From 2-02-FULL-55-14 sp964581115 (GTDB taxonomy: Bacteria; Bacteroidota; Ignavibacteria; UBA10030), in contig CAZOMY010000001.1 in NCBI GenBank assembly GCA_964581115.1, positions 62,001 to 126,000 of the forward strand: a stretch of 64,000 nucleotides of DNA. The letters are read 5' to 3'. Numbering within the stretch: position 1 is the stretch's first letter; every line of letters starts with the position of its first letter. A program made the translations under genes and the position numbers. Of this stretch, positions 16,235 to 26,839 are shown one piece after another. The notes under the pieces are model-generated. The model saw nothing but the letters and a program-made list of their open reading frames with translations, made no database searches and was not told the DNA's origin.

Positions 16235-18468
16235 CCATGAGCACGAGGCCTTTTCCTAATGCCAGCACCGTTGCGGATGAAGAAGTTCGCCGTCTTCTGG
16301 CGTGCGATCATCACGATCCGTTCACGATCCTCGGAGCGCATCCGGTCAAGCGCAAGGGGCGATCCGGTGTCGTCATCAGGGTGCTTGCCCCCGATGCCGC
16401 GAGCGTTGAGGTCCTTCCGGGCAAGAGGTCGATCGGCGTCGCCGCGATGACATTGGTCCATCCCGACGGCTTTTTTGAGGCATGGTTTCCGGACGTTCCG
16501 GACGTCTTCGCGTACCGATTGCGGTTCGTTTGGAAGGCCGGCGGTTCGTGGGAAACGGCCGACCCGTATTCGTTCCTGCCGATGGTAACGGATGAAGATC
16601 GATATCTTTTCAACGCCGGCGACCATCACCGCATCTACGAGAAACTGGGTGCACATCCACGTACGGTCAACGGCGTTGGCGGTGTGCTCTTTGCCGTATG
16701 GGCCCCGAACGCGAGGAGCGTAAGCGTGATCGGAGGATTCAATGCGTGGGACCCTCGCCGTCATCAGATGCGCGTGCTGGGCAATTCCGGCATCTGGGAG
16801 CTGTTCATCCCCGGGCTCGGCAATGGAGACCTGTACAAGTTCCAGATCCGTGGAAAGGATGGCGTCTCACTCGACAAGACCGATCCGTATGCGACCGAGA
16901 TGGAGTTGCGGCCGCAGACCGCTTCCGTGGTCAACACTCTCGAAGGTTACACCTGGAATGATGCGACATGGATGCAGGAACGTCGCCGGATCCAGGATGC
17001 CCGGCGTCCACTGAGCGTGTACGAGGTGCACCTTGGCTCATGGATGCGCAACGTCTATGCTGACAACCGATGGCATTCATACCGCGAGATCGCCCATCTG
17101 CTCGTCGAGTACGTGAAACAGCGGGGATACACGCACATCGAGCTGCTTCCCGTGATGGAGCATCCGTTCGACGGTTCGTGGGGATATCAGGTGACAGGGT
17201 ATTATGCCCCCACAAGCCGATTCGGACGGCCGCAGGACTTCATGTATTTCGTGGACCACTGTCATCAGAACGGGATCGGCGTGATCCTCGACTGGGTGCC
17301 GGCACACTTTCCGAAGGATGATCATGCGCTCAGCCGATTCGACGGTACCGCGCTCTATGAGCACGAGGATCCGAGAAAAGCCGAGCATCAGGACTGGGGG
17401 ACGCTCATCTTCAACTATGGCCGGAGCGAGGTGAAGAACTTCCTCCTGGCTAACGCGCTGTATTGGCTGGACAAGTTCCACATCGACGGCCTGCGCATCG
17501 ATGCGGTGGCGTCGATGCTGTACCTTGACTACTCGCGCAAGGATGGTGAGTGGATCCCGAATCAATATGGGGGCCGGGAGAACATCGAAGCGATCGAGTT
17601 CCTCAAGGCCCTGAACGGGCTAGTCCACCACTACCATCCTGGGGTGCTGACGATCGCCGAAGAATCGACGGCCTGGCCACAGGTGACCGGCGAGCTGTCG
17701 CATGGGGGGCTCGGGTTCAGCATGAAGTGGAACATGGGCTGGATGCACGACACGCTCGAGTACTTCAGCAAGGACCCGGTGTATCGCTCGTACCACCAGG
17801 GGAACCTCACCTTTGCGCTCCTGTATGCCTTTTCGGAGCGGTTCCTTCTCCCGCTATCGCATGACGAGGTTGTCCACGGCAAGGGAGCTCTGCTCTCGAA
17901 GATGCCTGGTGACGAATGGCAGCAGTTCGCCAACTTGCGGTCGCTCTACGGACTGATGTATGCGTTCCCGGGAAAGAAGCTGCTTTTCATGGGGGGCGAG
18001 TTTGGCCAACGCTCCGAATGGAGCCACGACCGGCAGCTCGATTGGTACGTGCTGCAGTATGATCTGCACAAGGGTGTTCAACGCCTGACGGACGACCTCA
18101 ACCGGTGCTACCGCAACCTCACTCCGCTGCACGAGGTCGACTTCTCTTACACCGGTTTCGAGTGGGTGGATTTTCACGATGCGCACAACAGCGTCATTGC
18201 CTTCCTGCGATGGAATCACGACCGATCCGACCACGTGCTCGTCGTGTGCAACTTCACGCCAGTGCCGCGCACGGGGTATCGTGTCGGAGCGCCGTACAAT
18301 GGGCGGTATGCCGAAGTGATCAATACCGATTCGTCGGCCTACGCCGGCTCGAACACCGGAAATGGGGGCGAGGTGTGGACGGAACCGGCGCCATTTCACG
18401 GCCGGAGTCATTCTTTAGTGCTCACGTTGCCGCCGCTGGGCGTCCTTTACCTTCGACCTTCTGTCTAG
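16231..18468 (+). CDS. glgB: 1,4-alpha-glucan branching enzyme
   Basis: GlgB makes alpha-1,6 branches in glycogen. The 745-residue protein has two N-terminal CBM48-like domains (about 20-110 and 125-230), a GH13 catalytic barrel, and a C-terminal beta domain. The nucleophile Asp424 is in GLRIDAVAS and the acid/base Glu477 in IAEEST; LPLSHDEVVHGK is the third conserved site. It ends the trpD-to-glgB overlapping string. No other glycogen gene is in view, apart from possibly the nearby GT4. Confidence 0.96.
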   Translation: MTMSTRPFPNASTVADEEVRRLLACDHHDPFTILGAHPVKRKGRSGVVIRVLAPDAASVEVLPGKRSIGVAAMTLVHPDGFFEAWFPDVPDVFAYRLRFVWKAGGSWETADPYSFLPMVTDEDRYLFNAGDHHRIYEKLGAHPRTVNGVGGVLFAVWAPNARSVSVIGGFNAWDPRRHQMRVLGNSGIWELFIPGLGNGDLYKFQIRGKDGVSLDKTDPYATEMELRPQTASVVNTLEGYTWNDATWMQERRRIQDARRPLSVYEVHLGSWMRNVYADNRWHSYREIAHLLVEYVKQRGYTHIELLPVMEHPFDGSWGYQVTGYYAPTSRFGRPQDFMYFVDHCHQNGIGVILDWVPAHFPKDDHALSRFDGTALYEHEDPRKAEHQDWGTLIFNYGRSEVKNFLLANALYWLDKFHIDGLRIDAVASMLYLDYSRKDGEWIPNQYGGRENIEAIEFLKALNGLVHHYHPGVLTIAEESTAWPQVTGELSHGGLGFSMKWNMGWMHDTLEYFSKDPVYRSYHQGNLTFALLYAFSERFLLPLSHDEVVHGKGALLSKMPGDEWQQFANLRSLYGLMYAFPGKKLLFMGGEFGQRSEWSHDRQLDWYVLQYDLHKGVQRLTDDLNRCYRNLTPLHEVDFSYTGFEWVDFHDAHNSVIAFLRWNHDRSDHVLVVCNFTPVPRTGYRVGAPYNGRYAEVINTDSSAYAGSNTGNGGEVWTEPAPFHGRSHSLVLTLPPLGVLYLRPSV

Positions 18469-18507
18469 AGACTCTCTCAACAACCCCCAGATGCTGGTCT
18501 GATAGCC

Positions 18508-18572
18508 GCAACGAACGCAAAGAACACAGAGAGACTGAATCATGGCTCTTTGCGGTCTCTGGGCCTGTCTGA
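18508..18572. repeat. Dispersed 9-bp-period inverted repeat (family A, copy 2)
   Basis: The left arm reads ACGCAAAGA then ACACAGAGA. The right arm, 30 nt on, reads CTCTTTGCGG then TCTCTGGGC, an imperfect inverse. Both fit the NCGCAAAGR unit seen elsewhere in the window. Confidence 0.6.
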
Positions 18573-18649
18573 CGGTCGAAAGACCTCGCCGTTTTGTGCC
18601 GGGCAGGCAGGTTCTGTGCGGCTAGCGGCGGTGTCAAAAACCCAGAATT

Positions 18650-18785
18650 CACAAAAACAAGCGTTTCACGCGGCGACCGCGGCGGAAGCAACGATCGCCG
18701 CGGTAATAAACGAGCACCTTTGGAAATCGTTGCGGCCGCTGCCAACGTCGCGAACGCGGCGCAAAACACTTTTGAGACGACTTCT
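18650..18785. repeat. Long imperfect GC-rich inverted repeat
   Basis: A perfect 9-bp pair, ACCGCGGCG (18676-18684) with CGCCGCGGT (18696-18704), lies inside a longer weak inverted repeat. GCAACGAT near 18690 faces ATCGTTGC near 18729, and GCGTTTCACGCGG near 18661 loosely faces the CGCGGCGCAAAAC segment near 18765. The role is unknown. Confidence 0.4.
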
Positions 18786-19017
18786 AGCAGGTTGCGGAAA
18801 ACGATTACCGCCCCGCCTGACCGGCGGGCAGGCGTGACGCCAAGTCAGAGATGATCATATGCGAGCCATGTTCGCCAGGAAGACGCGTTCATTTCAATTC
18901 ATTTTCCCCAATCGACTTGGCGATCCCCGGCCTCGCCCTCGGCTCGGCCGAGGGCGGGCTTGGCGCGTTTGGAGGTACCTGTTCTGACCTCCAGCGGGTT
19001 TTTCAGCACCCTGCCAG
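18784..19017. mobile_element. Possible non-autonomous (MITE-like) element, 234 bp
   Basis: CTAGCAGGTTGCGGAAAAC (18784-18802) and the reverse complement of 18998-19017 (CTGGCAGGGTGCTGAAAAAC) match at 15 of 19 positions, resembling transposon terminal inverted repeats. A perfect 10-bp hairpin, CGCCCTCGGC/GCCGAGGGCG with loop TCG, lies at 18934-18956. There is no transposase frame and no clear target-site duplication, so this may be a decayed or non-autonomous copy, or chance. Confidence 0.35.
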
Positions 19018-19048
19018 TGTGTTTTTGAGATGGGCTCCAGGACGCCGA

Positions 19049-19160
19049 CCACAAAGAGCACAACGATCACCGTAAAGGGATCAAATAGAGTCGGACTCGG
19101 GAGAATGTTACGATCAGGGTACCAGCTTTCTGTTCATGTTCTTTGCGTTCGATGTGGCCA
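19049..19160. repeat. Dispersed 9-bp-period inverted repeat (family A, copy 3)
   Basis: The left arm is CCACAAAGA then GCACAACGA, and the right arm near 19139 is TTCTTTGCG then TTCGATGTGG. It is a degenerate copy sitting just before the tRNA-Arg promoter. Confidence 0.5.
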
Positions 19161-19174
19161 AGGTCCCCGCATCA

Positions 19175-19205
19175 TTGGAAACCCGCCATCGAATTCGTAT
19201 CTTTG
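19175..19205 (+). promoter_or_regulatory. Bacteroidota-type promoter for tRNA-Arg
   Basis: TTG at 19175-19177, 20 nt, then TATCTTTG at 19198-19205, a perfect TAnnTTTG. Predicted initiation is about 17 nt before the tRNA. This is the best plus-strand match in the window. Confidence 0.7.
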
Positions 19206-19228
19206 CTCAGTTGCCTGCCGGTTCACCC

Positions 19229-19303
19229 GCCCCCGTAGCTCAGATTGGATAGAGCAGCGGTTTCCTAAACCGTTGGTCGGAGGTTCGAATCCTCTCGGGG
19301 GTA
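19229..19303 (+). tRNA. tRNA-Arg (anticodon CCU)
   Basis: A 75-nt cloverleaf. The acceptor GCCCCCG pairs with CGGGGGT, the D-arm is GCTC...GAGC, the anticodon loop TTCCTAA gives CCU (reads AGG), and the T-loop is TTCGAAT. The discriminator is A and CCA is not encoded. Confidence 0.95.
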
Positions 19304-19324
19304 CTCAGGGGAACACCTAAATGA

Positions 19325-19359
19325 TTGTCGATTGAAGGTTGTCGATTGTCGATTGGCGG
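19325..19359. repeat. 7-bp-period degenerate tandem array (family B, copy 1)
   Basis: Five consecutive 7-mers: TTGTCGA, TTGAAGG, TTGTCGA, TTGTCGA, TTGGCGG. The unit TTGNNNA is the same as in the tRNA-Lys/tRNA-Leu spacer at 35.5 kb, and again it lies just downstream of a tRNA. Confidence 0.65.
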
Positions 19360-19452
19360 CAGCGGATAGCACCTCTCAACCTGCTCTCGACAATACGCAA
19401 CCGGCGATCGATACTTCCGTCTCCAGCCGTCACTTCTTCTGATCTCCGTACC

Positions 19453-21147
19453 GTGAGAATCTCCCGATCCTTCATTCCGACACTCAAGGAAATCCCTGCC
19501 GACGCGACGATCCCCAGCCATCGTCTGATGCTCCGGGCCGGCTTGATGCGTCAGCTGACCGGCGGCGTGTATGCCTATTTGCCGATCATGGTGCGTGCCC
19601 TTCACAAGGCCGAGCGCATCATCCGGGAGGAGATGAACGCCATCGGCGGTCAGGAATTCCACCTGCCGGCGCTGAATCCCGAATCGCTCTGGGAGCAGAC
19701 GGGACGGCGGAACGTCCCGAATTTTATCCTGAGCATCAAAGAGCGCGACCTGGTCCTCGCCCCGACGCACGAAGAGGTGATCGGTTGGCTCGGCGCCATG
19801 CACATTCAGTCGTACAAGGACCTACCGCAGATCTGGTATCAGATCCAGACGAAGTTCCGGAACGAGCCGAGACCCCGTTCGGGGGTCCTTCGTGGCCGCC
19901 AATTCACGATGAAGGATTCCTACACGCTCGACCGGACCTGGGAAGAGCTGGATACGGGCTATGAGCTGCATGCTGAAGCCTACCGGAAGATCTTCTCACG
20001 TTGCGGGCTGAGGTTCTTCGTCGTCGGCGCCTCGAGCGGGGCGATGGGTGGGACCGGCTCGCAGGAGTTCATGGTGGAGTCGGAGCACGGCGAGGACACA
20101 GTCGCGAAGTGTCCTTCGTGCGATTACGCGGCAAACCTTGAGATCGCCACCTCAGGCCTTTCCGCGGTCGGTCGGGTTACCGATCATGGAGCGCCCGAGA
20201 AGATCGCCACTCCCAACGTCAAAACGATCGATGAATTGGCGGACTTTCTGAAGGTACCGCACGAGCGGCTTGCAAAATCCCGGGTCTATCTGCACGAAAG
20301 CAAGCCCGTCCTTATCCTGACGGTGGGCAACGACCAGGTGAACGAGACGAAACTCGGGGCTGCCCTGGGCGGGGGAGAATTCCGGGCGGCGAACCCCGAA
20401 GACCTTCGCGCCACCACGGGCGCCGATGCCGGATCGATCGGGCCGATCGGATTCAAGGGACGCATCATCGCCGACCTCCGGCTCAAGGATGCCAACGGGC
20501 TTATCAGCGGCGCCAATGTCAACGACGTCCATCTGAAAGATATCGACCTCAAGCGCGATGTTTCAAGGGTCGAGTATGCCGACGTGCGCTCTGTCGAGAA
20601 TGGCGAGCCCTGCGCGAGGTGCGGGTCGGCCCTGCGCGTTACGAACGCCATCGAGCTCGGCCACATCTTCAAGCTAGGGACAAAGTACTCTGAAGCCCTT
20701 AACATCCGCTACTTGGACGAGAACGGGCAATCGCAACTCGTCATCATGGGGTCGTACGGCATCGGTCTCGAGCGGATCCTGGCGTGCGCCATCGAACAAG
20801 GTTCGGACGACAATGGTATTGTCTGGCCTGCGGCCATCGCACCCTTCGACGCGCATGTTGTCGCCGTGAACATGAGCAATGCGGATATCGTCCTGCATGC
20901 CAATCAGCTCTATCGCCAACTCCAACTGGCGGGGCTCGACGTTCTGCTCGACGACCGGTCGAATGTCTCTCCCGGCTTCAAGTTCAAGGATGCCGACCTG
21001 CTGGGCATGCCGGTACAGGTCATCGTTGGCGACAAGGGACTGAAGAACGGTCAGATCGAGCTCAAGGTTCGCAAGACAGGCGAGCGTACCATGGTGCCGC
21101 TTGACGGCGTGGTCGCAATGGTGCAGGAGCTTCTGAAGTCGTTGTGA
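19453..21147 (+). CDS. proS: Prolyl-tRNA synthetase (bacterial type)
   Basis: This class II synthetase charges tRNA-Pro. The 564 residues fit the bacterial form with a YbaK-like editing domain inserted at about residues 220-380. Motif 2 is seen as FRNEPRPRSGVLRGRQFTMK, and the C-terminal anticodon domain contains LDVLLDDRSNVSPGFKFKDA. The frame stays open back to 19339, but GTG 19453 produces the conserved ISRSFIPTLKEIPADA start and avoids the 7-bp repeat, so it is preferred. A strong terminator follows. Confidence 0.95.
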   Translation: MRISRSFIPTLKEIPADATIPSHRLMLRAGLMRQLTGGVYAYLPIMVRALHKAERIIREEMNAIGGQEFHLPALNPESLWEQTGRRNVPNFILSIKERDLVLAPTHEEVIGWLGAMHIQSYKDLPQIWYQIQTKFRNEPRPRSGVLRGRQFTMKDSYTLDRTWEELDTGYELHAEAYRKIFSRCGLRFFVVGASSGAMGGTGSQEFMVESEHGEDTVAKCPSCDYAANLEIATSGLSAVGRVTDHGAPEKIATPNVKTIDELADFLKVPHERLAKSRVYLHESKPVLILTVGNDQVNETKLGAALGGGEFRAANPEDLRATTGADAGSIGPIGFKGRIIADLRLKDANGLISGANVNDVHLKDIDLKRDVSRVEYADVRSVENGEPCARCGSALRVTNAIELGHIFKLGTKYSEALNIRYLDENGQSQLVIMGSYGIGLERILACAIEQGSDDNGIVWPAAIAPFDAHVVAVNMSNADIVLHANQLYRQLQLAGLDVLLDDRSNVSPGFKFKDADLLGMPVQVIVGDKGLKNGQIELKVRKTGERTMVPLDGVVAMVQELLKSL

Positions 21148-21163
21148 CGATGGGAGATCCCGG

Positions 21164-21206
21164 CCGGTCGGCGCGGAGCCCTCCGCCCGACCGGTCTCTC
21201 TTTCCC
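21164..21206 (+). terminator. Hairpin terminator after proS
   Basis: CCGGTCGG (21164-21171) pairs with CCGACCGG (21187-21194), extended by an inner GCGGA/TCCGC pairing, and is followed by the T-rich TCTCTCTTTCC. It begins 17 nt after the proS stop. Confidence 0.8.
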
Positions 21207-21218
21207 CAGATCGACCAC

Positions 21219-21281
21219 ATTTCGAATTCCCTCATCTCGTTCCTTCTTGTTTCGCATTTAGCGTTTTTCAATTCGAGATTG
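21219..21281. repeat. AT-rich degenerate repeat upstream of the aldehyde dehydrogenase gene
   Basis: A tract of TTCG/CATTT/TTTTTCAATTCG phrases, unlike the GC-rich surroundings. The gap after the same gene (22735-22815) has related wording (TAGCATTTCG, TTTTGGATTCG). The periodicity is less clear than in the other families. Confidence 0.35.
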
Positions 21282-21283
21282 AG

Positions 21284-22714
21284 ATGATGCCCGACCTTCG
21301 TCCTCTCGCGATCATTGCGGGGATCCCGCGCGATGATGTTCCCGCGTCGGATTCCGTAAGCCCGTGGGATGGCTCCATCGTCGGCCGCCATGGTGTGTGT
21401 ACGGAAGCGCACATCGACGAAGCGATCGCATATGCCGTCCGGGGCTTCGAAACGACCCGTGCGCTGTCTTCGTCCGAGCGCTACGACATCCTGCGTCGCG
21501 TGGCGGGTGCGATCGAGGCTCAGGCCGAGGAATTTGCACACGTCATCGCGCGTGAAGTGGGGAAACCCCTCAAGTTCGCTCGCATTGAGGTGCAACGGGC
21601 GATCGCGACGTTCACGATCGCATCCGAGGAGGCGAAGCGGATCGGAGGGGAGATCCTTCCTCTGGACCTGAACGAGGCGTCGCGCGGCCGCACAGGATTC
21701 GTGCGCCGATTCCCGATCGGCGTCGTCGCGGGTATCAGTCCGTTCAATTTTCCCCTGAACCTCGTCGCTCACAAGCTGGCGCCGGCCATGGCTGCCGGAA
21801 ATGCCTTCGTCCTCAAGCCGGCCTCGTCGGCCTCGCTCGCAGCGCTGGCACTGGGCAAGGCCATCGTCGATGCCGGCTATCCCAAGGAAGCCGTCAATAT
21901 CGTTCCAGCTCCTGGAAGGACTGCCGAACGACTTGCGACGGACGATCGTGTCGGCGTCCTGACGTTCACGGGGAGCGCCCCCGTTGGATGGGCATTGAAG
22001 GCGAAGGCAGGTCGGAAGAAGGTGGTCCTGGAGCTTGGAGGGAACGCCGGCGTTATCGTGGATGCCTCTGCGGACCTGAAGGACGCGATCCCGCGATTGG
22101 TTTCTGCGGCATTTGCTTATTCGGGCCAGGTGTGCATCAAGACGCAGCGGATCCTCGTCCATCGTTCGGTTTTCGAACGTTTTGTTGTGGATTTTGCAGC
22201 GGCGGCGGACGCGGTTCCGGTCGGCGATCCGATGGATCCGGAGGTGGTGGTGGGTCCAATGATCGATGATTCCAACGTCCTGAGGGTTGAGAGCTGGGTG
22301 GCCGAGGCGGTGGCCGAAGGGGCGAAGCTCCATACCGGTCGAATTCGTTCCGGCCGGGTCGTGCCTCCGATCGTCCTGACGGAGGCCGCATTCACGTCGA
22401 AGGTCGTCTGTGAAGAGGTGTTCGGTCCCGTCGTCACGGTCCAGCCGTTTGATGCATTCGACCAAGCGATCGCCGAGGTCAATCGCTCGGCATTCGGGCT
22501 GCAGGCGGGAGTCTTCACCAATGATCTTCGTCATGCCTGGCGGGCCTACGAGGAGCTGCAGGTCGGCGGCGTCATCGTCAATGACGCTTCGTCGTATCGT
22601 ATCGATCACATGCCGTATGGCGGCGTGAAGGCCTCGGGCTTCGGCCGCGAAGGCGTTCGGTACGCGATCGAATCCATGACCGAACCACGCCTGTTGGCGT
22701 TGAGAACATCTTGA
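21284..22714 (+). CDS. Aldehyde dehydrogenase family protein
   Basis: The 476-residue protein is an NAD(P)-dependent aldehyde dehydrogenase. The Rossmann contact GISPFNFPLNLVAHK is near residue 150, the general base Glu in VVLELGGN near 250, and the catalytic Cys284 in YSGQVCIKTQR. The C-terminal HMPYGGVKASGFGREGV is typical of the glyceraldehyde-3-phosphate/lactaldehyde-like branch, but substrate cannot be assigned. ATG 21284 is immediately followed by a second ATG; either may serve. It stands alone between two AT-rich repeat tracts. Confidence 0.88.
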   Translation: MMPDLRPLAIIAGIPRDDVPASDSVSPWDGSIVGRHGVCTEAHIDEAIAYAVRGFETTRALSSSERYDILRRVAGAIEAQAEEFAHVIAREVGKPLKFARIEVQRAIATFTIASEEAKRIGGEILPLDLNEASRGRTGFVRRFPIGVVAGISPFNFPLNLVAHKLAPAMAAGNAFVLKPASSASLAALALGKAIVDAGYPKEAVNIVPAPGRTAERLATDDRVGVLTFTGSAPVGWALKAKAGRKKVVLELGGNAGVIVDASADLKDAIPRLVSAAFAYSGQVCIKTQRILVHRSVFERFVVDFAAAADAVPVGDPMDPEVVVGPMIDDSNVLRVESWVAEAVAEGAKLHTGRIRSGRVVPPIVLTEAAFTSKVVCEEVFGPVVTVQPFDAFDQAIAEVNRSAFGLQAGVFTNDLRHAWRAYEELQVGGVIVNDASSYRIDHMPYGGVKASGFGREGVRYAIESMTEPRLLALRTS

Positions 22715-22734
22715 GATCAGCGTCCGAACCCTGT

Positions 22735-22815
22735 GATCGCTGACTTTGAAGCTTTGGATATCTGCTCCCAAGCTTTTGGATTCGTCTAGCATTTCGTACT
22801 TCTGATTTTGTGCTT
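22735..22815. repeat. AT-rich degenerate repeat downstream of the aldehyde dehydrogenase gene
   Basis: Reiterated CTTTGAAGC / CTTTTGGATTCG / TAGCATTTCG / TTCTGATTTTG phrases fill the gap before dnaE. It resembles the tract at 21219-21281 and may be a facing copy. No gene or obvious terminator lies here. Confidence 0.35.
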
Positions 22816-22824
22816 GCCGCTCTG

Positions 22825-26280
<3,456 letters not shown>

Positions 26281-26297
26281 AAGCATAAGGAGCTGGT

Positions 26298-26621
26298 ATG
26301 AAGCCGTTGGAAATGACTGATGCCAACTTTGACGCCGAGGTCCTCAAGTCGGAGACTCCCGTCCTTGTCGATTTCTGGGCCGTCTGGTGCGGACCCTGCA
26401 AAATGATCGCGCCGGTCGTAGAAGAACTCGCGAACGAATATCAGGGCAAGTTGAAGGTCGGCAAGGTGGACGTCGACAACAATCAGCAAGTGGCGATGAA
26501 GTTCGGCATTCGTTCGATCCCCACGCTCCTTGTGTTCAAGGGAGGTAAAGTGGTTGAGCAGATCGTCGGAGCTGTGCCGAAGAAAGCGCTTGTTGACAAG
26601 TTGAGCAAGCACCTGAACTGA
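26298..26621 (+). CDS. trxA: Thioredoxin
   Basis: A 107-residue classical thioredoxin, the general protein disulfide reductant in the cytoplasm. The active site WCGPC has its cysteines at 31 and 34, and the conserved cis-proline is in IRSIPTLLVF. AAGGAG (26286-26291), a good ribosome site in a window where such sites are scarce, precedes ATG 26298. A strong terminator follows, so expression may come with dnaE or from an internal promoter. Confidence 0.97.
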   Translation: MKPLEMTDANFDAEVLKSETPVLVDFWAVWCGPCKMIAPVVEELANEYQGKLKVGKVDVDNNQQVAMKFGIRSIPTLLVFKGGKVVEQIVGAVPKKALVDKLSKHLN

Positions 26622-26635
26622 CGAATGAACATCGG

Positions 26636-26680
26636 AATGCGAGATCGTCGGCTTTCGTGCCGCGGTCTCGCATTTTTATT
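26636..26680 (+). terminator. Intrinsic terminator after trxA
   Basis: AATGCGAGA (26636-26644) pairs perfectly with TCTCGCATT (26666-26674), with an inner GGC/GCC pairing, followed by TTTTTATT. One of the clearest terminators in the window. Confidence 0.85.
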
Positions 26681-26839
26681 GCCGGTGGAAGGCGATTTCA
26701 GAACCGTGAAGTCTGTACCGCGAATGTACGCGAACTCAGCTGGCGTGCGAATAGATCCTTTCGCATTCATTAGCGTCAATGAACGGTTCCAGAAAGCAAC
26801 ACGATCTCCCATGCGTACCCATTCTCCTTGGAAGTCACC

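Larger units (their letters stand above)
18469..19228. other. 760-bp gene-free, repeat-rich region
   Basis: The largest gap in the window. I find no credible gene: open frames of up to about 95 codons are low-complexity and unlike known proteins. From left to right it holds a 9-bp-period repeat (18508-18572), a long imperfect GC-rich inverted repeat (18650-18785), a possible MITE-like element (18784-19017) with a perfect hairpin inside, another 9-bp-period repeat (19049-19160), and the tRNA-Arg promoter. Confidence 0.7.

Noticed and set aside
18550..18837. 95-codon plus-strand open frame in the 760-bp gap
   Set aside because: It overlaps repeat sequence, has alanine/arginine-rich low complexity and lacks any ribosome site.
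19325..19359. Short tandem repeats as a CRISPR array
   Set aside because: Units are 7 bp with no spacers, and no cas gene is nearby; the same holds for the arrays at 35.0-35.8 kb.
21062..22792. 576-codon open frame on the minus strand, opposite the aldehyde dehydrogenase
   Set aside because: It covers a clear ALDH gene with catalytic motifs, has no recognisable domain and is rich in Arg/His/Asp as expected for an antisense shadow in GC-rich DNA.
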